From Marinisporobacter balticus (GTDB lineage: Bacteria > Bacillota > Clostridia > Peptostreptococcales > Thermotaleaceae): a stretch of 39,019 nt of DNA. Shown one piece after another: positions 25,460 through 33,692 of the stretch. The notes beneath the pieces are model-generated. The model did no database searches and was not told where the DNA came from. It saw nothing but the letters and a program-made list of their open reading frames with translations. A program made the translations under genes and the position numbers. The stretch is from assembly GCF_004345705.1 (NCBI RefSeq), contig NZ_SLWV01000034.1, positions 1 to 39,019 of the forward strand, written 5' to 3'. Numbering within the stretch: position 1 is the first letter of the stretch; each line of letters begins with the position of its first letter.

Positions 25460-25522
25460 ATAAAAAACGATATCTAGACATTGAAATTATATGTCTAAAC
25501 ATAGTATACGAGGAGAATTTAT

Positions 25523-26455
25523 ATGAAAAAATTAGTACATTCAAAATTAAAGGTAAATAAGTTTAAAATTGCTATACTTATGTCGCTTATGATCTTTGCT
25601 TTTACTGGCTGTGCAACAGTAGCAACTCAGCCACCTGTAAAAATGGCGTCTGATGCACAATATAATTCGGCATTTTCACAACTTGAAAGTGATTATGATG
25701 TTAAACTTGGCGTATATGCTTTTGATACAGAGACGAATAAAGAAGTTGTATATCGTGCTGATGATAGGTTTGCTTACTGTTCTACTTTCAAAGTTTTAGC
25801 CGCTGGTGCTGTTTTAAAACAAGATTCATTAGCGCAGCTTAAACAAACCGTTAAATATGACAAAAAAGATGTGCTCTCTTATGCGCCCATTGCAAAAAAT
25901 AACGTTGATAAAGGTATGACTATTGAGGAAATCTGCGAGGCAGCAATACGTTACAGCGATAATACAGCTGCAAATCTTTTACTGGATCATATAGGTGGAC
26001 CTAACGGTTTTAAATCAGTACTTAACCAATTAGGGGATAAAATTACGCAACCTGCACGTATAGAACCAGAACTAAACGAAGGCATACCTGGAGATATCAG
26101 GGACACTAGCACACCAAGACAATTGGTAACTGATTTGCAAGCATACATAACTGGAAATATATTAACAGAGGATAAGAAAAAAATTCTTATTGGTTGGATG
26201 ACAGGAAATGCAACAGGTAATACGCTAATTCGTGCAGGAGCACCAAATAACTGGGTAGTTGCTGACAAAAGCGGAACGGGTCCTTACGGAAGAAGAAATG
26301 ATATTGCTATAGTAATGCCACCAAACAAAAAACCTATAATTATTGCAATATTGTCAACTCACGATACAAAAGAGGCTAAACATGATGACAAACTAATTGC
26401 TCAAGCTTCTAAAATTGTATTTGATTCTTTTATCACAACTGAAAACAACCAGTAA
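25523..26455 (+). CDS. bla: Class A beta-lactamase, predicted lipoprotein
   Basis: This 310-residue enzyme carries all class A motifs: nucleophile Ser87 in CSTFK (Ser70 in standard numbering, preceded by Cys86), SDN at 145-147, the omega loop RIEPELN with general base Glu181 (Glu166), and KSGTG at 249-253 (KTG element). It hydrolyses penicillins and related beta-lactams. The N-terminus has a lipobox ending FTGC with Cys30, so it should be a membrane-anchored lipoprotein outside the cell, as in several Gram-positive penicillinases. The start follows GAGGAG. It is monocistronic, under two BlaI-type operators and next to blaI-blaR1, so penicillin-inducible expression is expected. Substrate range cannot be read from sequence alone. 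Confidence 0.95.
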   Translation: MKKLVHSKLKVNKFKIAILMSLMIFAFTGCATVATQPPVKMASDAQYNSAFSQLESDYDVKLGVYAFDTETNKEVVYRADDRFAYCSTFKVLAAGAVLKQDSLAQLKQTVKYDKKDVLSYAPIAKNNVDKGMTIEEICEAAIRYSDNTAANLLLDHIGGPNGFKSVLNQLGDKITQPARIEPELNEGIPGDIRDTSTPRQLVTDLQAYITGNILTEDKKKILIGWMTGNATGNTLIRAGAPNNWVVADKSGTGPYGRRNDIAIVMPPNKKPIIIAILSTHDTKEAKHDDKLIAQASKIVFDSFITTENNQ

Positions 26456-26479
26456 AGTAAGTTTGTTTATATGGGGTAT

Positions 26480-26505
26480 AGCATAGGTTCATTTCCTATG
26501 CTTTT
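26480..26505. terminator. Shared hairpin between convergent bla and metallo-hydrolase genes
   Basis: AGCATAGG (26480-26487) pairs with CCTATGCT (26495-26502), then TTTT. It ends the beta-lactamase transcript and overlaps the stop of the opposite gene, whose side has a weaker T-run, so it may work both ways. Confidence 0.75.
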
Positions 26506-27310
26506 ACCAGTTTATTTCTAAACCTACGCCAACTTCTTTCACAGGCAAAGCTTTATGTATTTCTGCTCTAACAGCAAATGAAGTACAGTGACAAGGATAT
26601 AATTCCTTTAAATGGTTCTGTTTTAGATAATTGATAGTTTTATGAACCTGTTCATTTACTTCAAATAAATGAAATCCGCCTATAATGCCTAATACTCTAT
26701 TATCTTTACATACTTTTTTTGCATATTCTATTATATTGCAGATCCCACTGTGAGAACATCCTGTAATAATATAAATACCATTTTCACTTTTATATACAAG
26801 GGCTGTATCATCTATTACATAATCATCAACTAAAGTTTCACCAACAATTTGTTTACCAATAGGCTTTCTATTTTCGAAGTCGTTTATTTGCGGTATTTCC
26901 CCTAAAAAAGTTATATGTTTGCTAACTTTAATAGGTTCTTTCGAAAGAATTAGATTACATTTTTCTTTTAGTTCTTCTTGTAAAATAGGAGAACAAATTT
27001 TTAAATTGTCTATTTTTTTTTCTTTAAAAGCATCTGAATGAGCAATAATAGAAATATTATTTTTATGATTTTGTTCAAAGTAGTATTTTAATCCTCTTGT
27101 GTGATCATCGTGACCATGTGAAATCACAATAGTCCTTATATTTTCTAAATCTACACCTAATGCAGTTGCGTTTCTTAGAAATAAATCGGAATATCCTACA
27201 TCCAATAGTAAGCTAATATCTTCATCTTCAATATAATACGAAACAGCCGGTTCCCCACAGTAATATTGGTCGATATATGTATTATTATCTACTAAAACTT
27301 TTAGTTTCAC
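26504..27310 (-). CDS. Metallo-beta-lactamase-fold hydrolase of COG1237 type
   Basis: This 268-residue protein has zinc motif SHGHDDH with His65, His67, Asp69 and His70, a later GCSHSG histidine and a C-terminal CHCTS histidine. The layout (VDNNTY start, LLLDVGYSD, HDDHTRGL, GGFHLF) matches the family often annotated as dihydropterin ribofuranosylaminobenzene phosphate synthase-like, a broad group with poorly known substrates; it is not a true beta-lactamase. The start is GTG at 27310, six bases after AGGAGG. It is the last gene of a minus-strand group with a 43-residue protein and a DtxR-type regulator. The beta-lactamase opposite is unrelated and convergent. The biochemical role is unassigned. 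Confidence 0.85.
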   Translation of the reverse strand: MKLKVLVDNNTYIDQYYCGEPAVSYYIEDEDISLLLDVGYSDLFLRNATALGVDLENIRTIVISHGHDDHTRGLKYYFEQNHKNNISIIAHSDAFKEKKIDNLKICSPILQEELKEKCNLILSKEPIKVSKHITFLGEIPQINDFENRKPIGKQIVGETLVDDYVIDDTALVYKSENGIYIITGCSHSGICNIIEYAKKVCKDNRVLGIIGGFHLFEVNEQVHKTINYLKQNHLKELYPCHCTSFAVRAEIHKALPVKEVGVGLEINW

Positions 27311-27424
27311 CTTATTTCCTCCTTTGCTTAATCTGGCTAAGCTTTCCGTAAAGTTGGCACTTAAACCTTTCTATTTTTACAGGCTTTACCTTAGAAATAT
27401 GAAATATAGATTTCATGTATCTGA

Positions 27425-27556
27425 TTATTTGGTGAGTTTGTAAATGATAATTCGTTCTCTTTGTTTTTGAATTCTTCCTACAAAAGCATCTTTTATTTCA
27501 AAAATTTCACCTTCAGCCATCTGATTTGTTATATCTGCTAAATTTATTTTTTTCAT
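27425..27556 (-). CDS. Small protein of 43 residues in the DtxR-metallohydrolase group
   Basis: ATG at 27556 follows AGGAGG with 9-base spacing, one of the best ribosome sites in the window, which is the main reason to call it. The product starts MKKINLADITNQMAEGEIFE and ends in a basic, beta-prone RERIIIYKLTK. The composition is soluble and charged, without TM or cysteine. It lies 34 bp after the regulator gene and 114 bp before the metallo-hydrolase, all on the minus strand, so an operon is likely. I do not recognise it. Small FeoA-like proteins often sit beside DtxR regulators, but I see no clear FeoA motif. Confidence 0.6.
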   Translation of the reverse strand: MKKINLADITNQMAEGEIFEIKDAFVGRIQKQRERIIIYKLTK

Positions 27557-27590
27557 TAAGATAACCCTCCTAAGTAAAATGATTTTTTCA

Positions 27591-27974
27591 TCATTCTATA
27601 CCCTTAAAATTAGAAAGGAATTGCTGCATTGCATAAACCGAATCGCTACTGATCACATGCTCAATGGCACAGGCATCCTTATCGGCAATAACGGCATTAA
27701 CATTCAAAACCTCAATAAAGAACTTCTGAATAACTTTATGCTTTTCTGAAGTAGATTTAGCCAGTTTAAGCCCGGCTGGAGTGAGATATATCTCTTTGTA
27801 TTTTTCTGCAGAAATAAGCCCTTTTTCAGAAAGAGTCGACATTGCACTATTAGTGCTTGCTTTTGTAACACCTAATCTTTTGGCGATATCGGATACCCTT
27901 GCACCTTTGGCATCTCGCGACAGCTCATAAATGGCTTCCAGATAGTTTTCCATTGCAAAAGTAAGATTATCCAT
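27591..27974 (-). CDS. DtxR/MntR-family metal-dependent regulator, short form
   Basis: This 127-residue protein starts with a winged helix (TFAMENYLEAIYEL, then VSDIAKRLGVTKASTNSAMS and KGLISAEKYKEIYLT) and continues with the dimerisation helix (AKSTSEKHKVIQKFF). The metal-site residues expected in the family are partly visible: His in SEKHK and the IEHVIS motif. It lacks the SH3-like C-terminal domain of full-length DtxR, so it is MntR-like in size. Family members sense Mn, Fe or Zn. It probably controls its own group of genes (43-residue protein and metallo-hydrolase). The divergent TetR gene begins 278 bp away; that spacer holds promoters and a TetR-type palindrome. Confidence 0.88.
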   Translation of the reverse strand: MDNLTFAMENYLEAIYELSRDAKGARVSDIAKRLGVTKASTNSAMSTLSEKGLISAEKYKEIYLTPAGLKLAKSTSEKHKVIQKFFIEVLNVNAVIADKDACAIEHVISSDSVYAMQQFLSNFKGIE

Positions 27975-28180
27975 TCATTTCCCTCCGTATGGCGTCTAAG
28001 AATAAAAGACTACCTTTTTTATACTGTAGTCGGTACCTGATGAGAAAAGAAGTGTCAAGGCCAACAACAAAGTCATATGAATCTAACACTTATAGTATAC
28101 TTTGTTGTTGATCTAAAATAAAGTAAGTTTTTGTAAAACATGTTGTTGCGAACAATTTTTTGAAATATTCTCTGAACAAC

Positions 28181-28237
28181 TTGACAAAGTAAAAAATAAG
28201 AAATATTATATAATAGTAAGATATAACACTGTTATAT
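28181..28237 (+). promoter_or_regulatory. TetR-gene promoter with 17-bp palindromic operator
   Basis: TTGACA (28181-28186) and TATTAT (28204-28209) are separated by 17 bp. Just downstream is a perfect palindrome, ATATAACA-C-TGTTATAT (28221-28237), and then the GGTGG ribosome site of the regulator. The position suggests autorepression. The remaining spacer back to 27975 shows no gene. Confidence 0.65.
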
Positions 28238-28252
28238 TTAGGTGGTGATAAT

Positions 28253-28870
28253 ATGAATAACGATGATTTAAATACATTGCAGAAAATAATGATAGAAGGG
28301 AAAAGGGAATTTCTTGAAAAAGGATTTAAGGATGCTTCCCTGCGAAATATCGTGAAGGGTGCGGGTGTTACTACAGGTGCGTTTTACGGGTATTACCCTG
28401 ATAAGAAAGCGCTCTTTGAGGCATTGGTGCTACCTGTTGTGAATGGACTAAGAGAAATATTTTTATTGGCACAGGAGGAATTTGATCGGTTGCCGAAAGC
28501 TGATAAAAAGGAAAACGTATATGATTATACTTCTGATGAGGTAAAGAAATTTGTTGCATATATTTATGATCATTTTGATGAATTTAAGCTGCTTATTTCC
28601 TGTGCGGAAGGGACGGCGTTTTCGGATTTTGTTCATAATCTTGTAGAGATTGAGGTTGAGTATACATTAAAATTTGTTGAATCCACCGGCAATGATGCGA
28701 TGGCATCTGGCAGAGCTACGCCTGAGCTGTTGCATATTATTTCAAGTGCATTCTTTTCAGCCGTATTTGAGGTGGTAAAGCATGATATGTCAAAGGAAGC
28801 AGCAGATACCTATATAGATAGTCTAAAGCAATTCTTTACAGCAGGCTGGCAGAGAATTTTAAATCCATAA
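28253..28870 (+). CDS. TetR/AcrR-family transcriptional regulator
   Basis: The 205-residue protein has the N-terminal helix-turn-helix FKDASLRNIVKGAGVTTGAF followed by YGYYPDKKALFEALV, the standard TetR DNA-binding signature. The alpha-helical remainder (about 60-205) is the ligand and dimer domain, which varies too much to name a ligand. It lies 133 bp upstream of the ABC exporter pair in the same direction, with a palindrome in its own promoter. The usual pattern is a drug- or metabolite-sensing repressor of the adjoining exporter. G+C is a little above that of the AT-rich neighbours and close to that of the ABC genes, consistent with a shared origin. Confidence 0.92.
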   Translation: MNNDDLNTLQKIMIEGKREFLEKGFKDASLRNIVKGAGVTTGAFYGYYPDKKALFEALVLPVVNGLREIFLLAQEEFDRLPKADKKENVYDYTSDEVKKFVAYIYDHFDEFKLLISCAEGTAFSDFVHNLVEIEVEYTLKFVESTGNDAMASGRATPELLHIISSAFFSAVFEVVKHDMSKEAADTYIDSLKQFFTAGWQRILNP

Positions 28871-29003
28871 AAATGCTTATGAAAAAGCTGATATATTAAA
28901 AAATAAATGAGGTTCTGTAGAGCCTCAAAAAAATTAATACAAAGTTAGATTACTCTAACAATAGCTATGAACAAATACATTTAGATTTAGGAGGATGAAC
29001 AGC

Positions 29004-30818
29004 ATGCCAAAAGAGAAAAAAATATTTGTTTTAAAAAGGTTTATACCTTATATGGGTAAAAAGAAAGTACTTTTACCTTTGTCATTAGTATTGTCAGGAA
29101 TTTCTGCAATTCTTAACATCTTGCCTGTTGTGTTTGTATGGTACATAACACGTGATATATTATCAGCTCCGCAATCGATTGATATTTCCAATGTCAGTTT
29201 TTATGCGTGGCTTGCCTTTGCAAGTGCAATAGGAGGAATCGTGCTATATTTTTGTGCACTTTTGAGTTCACATCTTGCAGCTTTTCGTGTAGAGGTAGGA
29301 ATGCAAAAAGTTGGTATGGAAAAAATACTATCTATGCCACTTGGTTTTTTTGATAAGCATTCAAGCGGAAAAATTCGAAAGATTGTAAACGACGGAGCGG
29401 GAACAACGCATTCATTTTTAGCACACCAGCTTCCGGATATGGCAGGTAGTGTCGTTTCCCCCGTTATCCTTATCTCTTTGATTTTTATCGTAGACTGGAG
29501 AATGGGTATTGCTTCTCTTGTTCCCATTGTTTTGGGCTTTATCACAATGAAGTTCATGATGAGTTCGGAAGGTAAAAAGTTTCAAAAAATGTATTACGAT
29601 TCTTTGGAGGAAATGAGCTCCGAATCCGTGGAATATATCCGAGGTATTCCGGTTGTAAAAACATTTGGGCAAACCATATTTTCTTTTAAACGATTCTATG
29701 ACAGTATAATCAAATATAAAGAGATGGTATACGCGTATACTCTTCTTTGGCAAAAACCTATGTCATTTTACACCGTAGTTATGCAAACAGCCGCATTCTT
29801 TTTAATTCCTATGGCTATCTTTTTAATAGGAAGAGGAGAAAATCTTCCCCTTGTAATTGCGGATTTTATCTTTTATATTCTTATCTCTCCAATCTTTACG
29901 ATGCTTTTGATGAAATCCATGCATTTTCAGCAAAACATTTTGATTGCAGAGCAAGCGATCGACAGACTAGATAATCTTTTAGATTATCCGAGCATGAACT
30001 ATATCGAAAAGACAAAAAACATTAAAAATTATAGTATGGAATTTAAAGACGTAGTGTTTTCTTATGAAGGAAGCGACAAACGCACCATAGATCAAATCAA
30101 TTTTACATTAAACGAAGGCGAAACGATTGCACTTGTGGGAGCTTCGGGAGGCGGAAAAACGACAATTGCAAGGCTAGCCGCTCGCTTTTGGGATGTAGAT
30201 GAAGGAGAAGTATTAGTTGGAGGAATCAATGTTAAGGATATTCCTAAAAAAGAACTGATGGACAATATTGCCTTTGTTTTTCAAAGCACAAAGCTATTTA
30301 AAGGCTCTTTAAGAGAGAATATAATTTTCGGAAAAGAAAACGTCGGAGAGGAAGAAGTAAATAAAGCAATTGATTATTCGCAGTCAAGAGAAATTATAGA
30401 AAACTTTCAGGATGGACTGGATACGGTAATTGGCGCTAAAGGAACCTATCTTTCAGGGGGAGAACAGCAAAGAATTGCACTTGCTAGAGCAATTGTAAAG
30501 AATGCTCCCATAGTGCTTTTAGATGAAGCGACTGCTTTTGCAGACCCAGAAAATGAGCATTTAATCCAAAAAGCCCTTAAAGAGCTTAGTCGAGGCAAAA
30601 CAACGCTTATGATTGCGCATCGTCTTACAAGCGTACAAAATGTCGATAGAATTTTGGTTATAGAAAGTGGGAAAATTGCGGAAACAGGAACCCACAAGGA
30701 GTTACTGAATAAAGGCGGCATATACAAAACTATGTGGGATGAATACCAAAAATCGGTCGCATGGAAAATAGCCACAAAAGATACTAATATTAAAAATAAA
30801 GGAGGACAACATGCTTAA
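29004..30818 (+). CDS. ABC exporter half-transporter, first subunit
   Basis: I place the start at ATG 29004, nine bases after AGGAGG (28989-28994); the in-frame ATG at 28995 touches that site. The 604-residue protein has an exporter-type TM domain (six helices, about 15-320) and a nucleotide-binding domain with Walker A GASGGGKTT (about 377), signature LSGGEQQR (about 483), Walker B ending LLDEATAFADPE with catalytic Glu, and switch His in MIAHRLTS. The DEATAFADPENE D-loop is common in exporter-fold pairs of the YbtP/YbtQ and multidrug types. It overlaps the next subunit by eight bases, so a heterodimer is expected. The cargo is unknown; a drug, peptide or siderophore-like molecule are all possible. 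Confidence 0.92.
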   Translation: MPKEKKIFVLKRFIPYMGKKKVLLPLSLVLSGISAILNILPVVFVWYITRDILSAPQSIDISNVSFYAWLAFASAIGGIVLYFCALLSSHLAAFRVEVGMQKVGMEKILSMPLGFFDKHSSGKIRKIVNDGAGTTHSFLAHQLPDMAGSVVSPVILISLIFIVDWRMGIASLVPIVLGFITMKFMMSSEGKKFQKMYYDSLEEMSSESVEYIRGIPVVKTFGQTIFSFKRFYDSIIKYKEMVYAYTLLWQKPMSFYTVVMQTAAFFLIPMAIFLIGRGENLPLVIADFIFYILISPIFTMLLMKSMHFQQNILIAEQAIDRLDNLLDYPSMNYIEKTKNIKNYSMEFKDVVFSYEGSDKRTIDQINFTLNEGETIALVGASGGGKTTIARLAARFWDVDEGEVLVGGINVKDIPKKELMDNIAFVFQSTKLFKGSLRENIIFGKENVGEEEVNKAIDYSQSREIIENFQDGLDTVIGAKGTYLSGGEQQRIALARAIVKNAPIVLLDEATAFADPENEHLIQKALKELSRGKTTLMIAHRLTSVQNVDRILVIESGKIAETGTHKELLNKGGIYKTMWDEYQKSVAWKIATKDTNIKNKGGQHA

Positions 30819-32544
30819 TTATTTTCAAAATAAATATGTTATGTCTGAAAAAGGTGCAAAAGACCTTTTTCGCTCAATTATTTGGACTGTAGTAATGGAC
30901 ATTAGCTTTATGGTTCCGGTAGTCCTTAGCTTTAAATTTTTAGATGAATACATGAATTTACTGTTAAATTCTTCAAACCATCAGAAAAATAGCATACTTT
31001 ACTATGTTATTATGTCGGTTGCGTTTTTCCTAGTAATGCTTGTGATCGCGTATGTTCAATACAACTCGGCCTACACCAAAATTTACGAAGAAAGCGCCAG
31101 AAGACGAATCAGTTTGGCTGAAACACTAAGAAAGTTACCTTTGGCTTTCTTTGGAAAAAAGGATATTTCCGATTTGAGTTCAACAATAATGGAAGATGCT
31201 ACACAGATCGAGATGCTTTTTTCCCATTCCGTTCCTCAAATTTATGCAGCAGCATTAACTGTTCTAATCATGGGCGTGATGATGTTTTTTTACAACTGGC
31301 AGATGTCTCTTGCTGTATTTTGGGTAGTTCCAGTTTCAATTTTAGTCTTTTATTTGTCGAGAAAGTATCAAAGTAATTTGCATGCAAAACTTTATTTTAT
31401 AAAAAGAGAGATATCAGATAAAATTCAAGAGGGGCTGGATTCAGCGCATGAAATAAAATCCTATAATAGAGAAGAGGCTTTTTCAAATACTTTTAACTTA
31501 CAATTAGACAATTACGAAAAGTTTATGATTAAAGGAGAGCTTTTGACAGGCGCACTTATCAACCTGTCTTATGTATTCTTAAAGCTTGGACTTCCAAGTG
31601 TTATATTGTACGGTGCTTATTCTTTAGCAACAGGTTCTATAAATATTTTTACTTACCTTGTTTTTCTTGTCGTTACAGCACGTATTTATAACCCGATAAT
31701 GGATGCAATGGATAATTTTGCACTGCTTCTCTATCTAAACGTGCGTATAAAACGCATGAAAGAGATGGATGAAATGCCAAGACAGGATGGAAAAACTGAG
31801 TTTTATCCTAAAAACTACGATATCGAATTCAATAACGTGAAATTCTCCTATCAAGACGGAGTACAAACGTTAAAGAATGTAAGTTTTACAGCAAAGCAAG
31901 GCGAAGTGACAGCGCTTGTAGGACCTTCAGGCGGAGGAAAGAGCACGGTAGCAAAGCTGGCTGCACGATTCTGGGATATAGACAAAGGGGTCATCGCCTT
32001 GGGTGGAGAAGATATTTCTCTGGTTGATCCTGAAACTCTTTTAAATAATTATTCAATCGTTTTTCAGGATGTGACACTTTTTAATTCAAGTGTTATGGAT
32101 AATATTTGTCTTGGAAAGAAAGATGCGTCAGATGAAGAAATAATAAAGGCAGCACAGCTTGCCCAATGCGATGAGTTCGTTAAAAAGCTTCCGCAAGGAT
32201 ACGATACCTTGATCGGAGAAAACGGAGAAAGATTATCAGGAGGGGAAAGACAGCGTATATCAATAGCTAGAGCAATACTAAAAGACGCTCCGATTATTCT
32301 ACTTGACGAAGCTACAGCATCTCTTGATACAGAAAATGAGAGCAAAATCCAAAGAGCGCTTAGTGAACTTATAAAAAACAAAACCGTTTTAATTATTGCT
32401 CACCGCATGAGAACCGTTTTAGGAGCGGATAAAATTGTCGTTATTAAAGACGGTATTATTGCAGAAACAGGCACACCTTTGGAACTGAAGGAAAAACAAG
32501 GGATCTTTTCATCAATGTTAAAAACTCAATATCAAAATAATTAG
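30811..32544 (+). CDS. ABC exporter half-transporter, second subunit
   Basis: This 577-residue partner starts at ATG 30811 after AAAGGAGG inside the end of the first subunit gene. The TM domain spans about 20-310; the nucleotide-binding domain has Walker A GPSGGGKST (about 371), signature LSGGERQR (about 475), Walker B IILLDEATASLDTE with catalytic Glu, and switch His in IIAHRMRT. Both subunits thus keep complete catalytic motifs, unlike heterodimers such as BmrC/BmrD in which one site is degenerate. The tandem overlap and shared upstream TetR gene point to one inducible efflux unit. No clear terminator follows; the next 500 bp are debris. Confidence 0.92.
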   Translation: MLNYFQNKYVMSEKGAKDLFRSIIWTVVMDISFMVPVVLSFKFLDEYMNLLLNSSNHQKNSILYYVIMSVAFFLVMLVIAYVQYNSAYTKIYEESARRRISLAETLRKLPLAFFGKKDISDLSSTIMEDATQIEMLFSHSVPQIYAAALTVLIMGVMMFFYNWQMSLAVFWVVPVSILVFYLSRKYQSNLHAKLYFIKREISDKIQEGLDSAHEIKSYNREEAFSNTFNLQLDNYEKFMIKGELLTGALINLSYVFLKLGLPSVILYGAYSLATGSINIFTYLVFLVVTARIYNPIMDAMDNFALLLYLNVRIKRMKEMDEMPRQDGKTEFYPKNYDIEFNNVKFSYQDGVQTLKNVSFTAKQGEVTALVGPSGGGKSTVAKLAARFWDIDKGVIALGGEDISLVDPETLLNNYSIVFQDVTLFNSSVMDNICLGKKDASDEEIIKAAQLAQCDEFVKKLPQGYDTLIGENGERLSGGERQRISIARAILKDAPIILLDEATASLDTENESKIQRALSELIKNKTVLIIAHRMRTVLGADKIVVIKDGIIAETGTPLELKEKQGIFSSMLKTQYQNN

Positions 32545-32633
32545 TCCCTTGTATTATAGGGTGCCGTTGGGATACGAAAAGATCTATATTTGCATTTGGA
32601 CGCTCGAAAGTTGGGAAAGAATTATAGCATCAT

Positions 32634-32765
32634 GAATCATGTATAGCGGTATATGGAATTAAATTACAAGATGGAGAAGGAGAATCTTACTGTGTAGTAA
32701 TGGAACAGAAAACAGGAATGAGCTATCCATTATATTCCAATCAAGATGATATAGGAGAAATTTAA
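32634..32765 (+). other. Unidentified gene remnant after the ABC operon
   Basis: In one frame, closed upstream by a TAG, the sequence reads ESCIAVYGIKLQDGEGESYC and continues to MSYPLYSNQDDIGEI-stop, about 43 residues with normal protein composition but no start codon near its head. It looks like the C-terminal end of a lost gene; I do not recognise the family. The flanking 32545-32633 holds no gene I can support. Confidence 0.3.
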
Positions 32766-32784
32766 TTTCTTTCCCCTATATCAT
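32746..32784. terminator. Hairpin between two convergent gene ends
   Basis: ATGATATAGG (32746-32755) pairs perfectly with CCTATATCAT (32775-32784), and GAAAT/ATTTC can pair inside the loop. It covers the stop codons of the remnant on the plus strand and of the tnpA fragment on the minus strand. T-runs are poor, so it may simply be a junction palindrome. Confidence 0.4.
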
Positions 32785-32902
32785 TTATTATTTTATCTGC
32801 TGATAACAATGATCTTAAACCACCATGCTCAATTTCCTTAGGAAGAATAAAAGAGTACTTTCCCATAATATTGATATGTTCATATCCTAGGGGTAGTACC
32901 AG
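32762..32902 (-). pseudogene. tnpA: 3' end of a Tn3-family transposase gene
   Basis: The minus-strand frame ends with LVLPLGYEHINIMGKYSF, ILPKEIEHGGLRSLL and a short tail. PLGYEHIN..G.Y.F.LP and the G.LR.L that follows are the hallmark C-terminus of Tn3-family TnpA. The residues before about 32902 do not fit the family and there is no ribosome site for the upstream ATG at 32986, so only the last 45 or so codons of tnpA remain. It points away from the transposon end at 33609 and lies on the opposite strand to the tnpA start at 35281; it is either from another copy or was moved by an inversion. Confidence 0.75.
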
Positions 32903-33045
32903 CGAAGCTGTCACCAGGGGCAACGTATCGTACATAAAATGTAAAAATTCAAGTCTATAGTAAATTAGCTCATGTTTAATTATCATTTTGATTTATCTTA
33001 ATTTTAATTTCTTCTAATTTTAATTTTTTCTAAATCTTTTTCTAT

Positions 33046-33204
33046 TTAATTTACTCTCTCAGATATATTTGACAGCTTCCTTGGCAATTTAAAAAGAATA
33101 TAGAAAATGCCATATAAAAAACCTAATAATAACAAAGTATTTATAATTTGAAAAATTCCAGTAAAGCTTAGTTCAACTAGTCCTGATTTTATAAGTATAC
33201 CCAC
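33046..33204 (-). CDS. Small single-pass membrane protein (52 residues)
   Basis: GTG at 33204 opens a frame of 52 residues: a short start, a hydrophobic helix (IFQIINTLLLLGFLYGIFY) and a basic tail (KLPRKLSNISERVN), the topology of a membrane-anchored peptide with a cytoplasmic basic end. A purine-rich AAAGG overlaps the GTG, so start and ribosome site are uncertain; an in-frame TGA lies just upstream. It is too short to assign. It could be a real small gene or the tail of a phage or plasmid gene in this debris zone. Confidence 0.42.
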   Translation of the reverse strand: MGILIKSGLVELSFTGIFQIINTLLLLGFLYGIFYILFKLPRKLSNISERVN

Positions 33205-33317
33205 CTTTCACATGTAAAAATTTCATATATATTGTATAATATTCAAAAATAACAAATAGCACAGATATTATAGTTCACGGTGTCTATATGTTTTCGTAGA
33301 ATATAGTGAACTGTATG

Positions 33318-33524
33318 TTAGCTGAATCTCTCGATATTTTCAAATATAATCTTTCTCAATTCTATTTTTTCCTCATTTGATAAATCAACATAGTATGTTT
33401 TACTCCCTTTTGATCCAGACAAATATACTTTAAATTCTAATCCTTCTAATTCGAACCCTGTAATGTTTTCCCAGTAAGTAAATGAATTTATGACTTTTAA
33501 AAAAAATATATAACCTATCCACAA
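33318..33524 (-). CDS. Hypothetical protein, possibly a truncated gene
   Basis: This 68-codon frame has no good ribosome site before its ATG at 33524. Residues from about 18 onward (YWENITGFELEGLEFKVYLS, then YYVDLSNEEKIELRKIIFEN) read as an ordered alpha/beta protein end, while the first 17 are AT-run residues. It is likely the C-terminal piece of a lost gene. A 12-bp palindrome TTAACCGGTTAA (33525-33536) lies right at the ATG. I do not recognise the family. Confidence 0.4.
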   Translation of the reverse strand: MWIGYIFFLKVINSFTYWENITGFELEGLEFKVYLSGSKGSKTYYVDLSNEEKIELRKIIFENIERFS

Positions 33525-33573
33525 TTAACCGGTTAAAAATTCTCAAGATATAAATTTAAGGTGTGTGAGCAGG

Positions 33574-33608
33574 ATGAACATCATAGAAACAAACTTAGAA
33601 TTTAAAAA
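33574..33608 (+). pseudogene. Possible start of a phage amidase gene cut by a Tn3-family end
   Basis: ATG at 33574, with AAGGTG upstream, encodes MNIIETNLEFK and then meets the transposon end at 33609. From memory, MNIIETNL is a frequent N-terminus of clostridial phage N-acetylmuramoyl-L-alanine amidases. Only eleven codons remain, so this is suggestive only. Confidence 0.3.
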
Positions 33609-33645
33609 GGGTGGCGTCAACATTTCCGACAAATCCCACGCTAAG
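33609..33645 (+). repeat. Left terminal inverted repeat of a Tn4430-like Tn3-family transposon
   Basis: The 37 bases start GGGTGGCGTCAACATTTC and end CCCACGCTAAG. Compared with the Tn4430 terminal repeat recalled from the literature (start GGGGTACCGCC, middle AGCATTTC, end CCACGCTAAG), the inner ten bases are identical and most others agree with one gap. The outer GGG end faces left, so the element lies to the right, the same side as the resolution site, tnpI and the tnpA start. No second copy was found in the window. Confidence 0.78.
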
Positions 33646-33692
33646 AACCAGAATAATGTTTTATACATGATCTGGTTCTTTAAATTTTTAAG
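33643..33692 (+). terminator. Hairpin inside the transposon end
   Basis: AAGAACCAGA (33643-33652) and TCTGGTTCTT (33671-33680) are perfect complements around an 18-base AT-rich loop, followed by TAAATTTTTA. It begins on the last bases of the terminal repeat and would shield the element from outside transcription. Confidence 0.5.

Noticed and set aside
26504..27310. Metallo-beta-lactamase-fold gene as part of the penicillin-resistance locus
   Set aside because: It lacks features of true metallo-beta-lactamases, is convergent with bla, lies beyond a terminator and groups with the DtxR gene.
33525..33536. TTAACCGGTTAA palindrome as a regulator operator
   Set aside because: A single 12-bp palindrome in debris without a nearby intact promoter or regulator; kept only as a remark.
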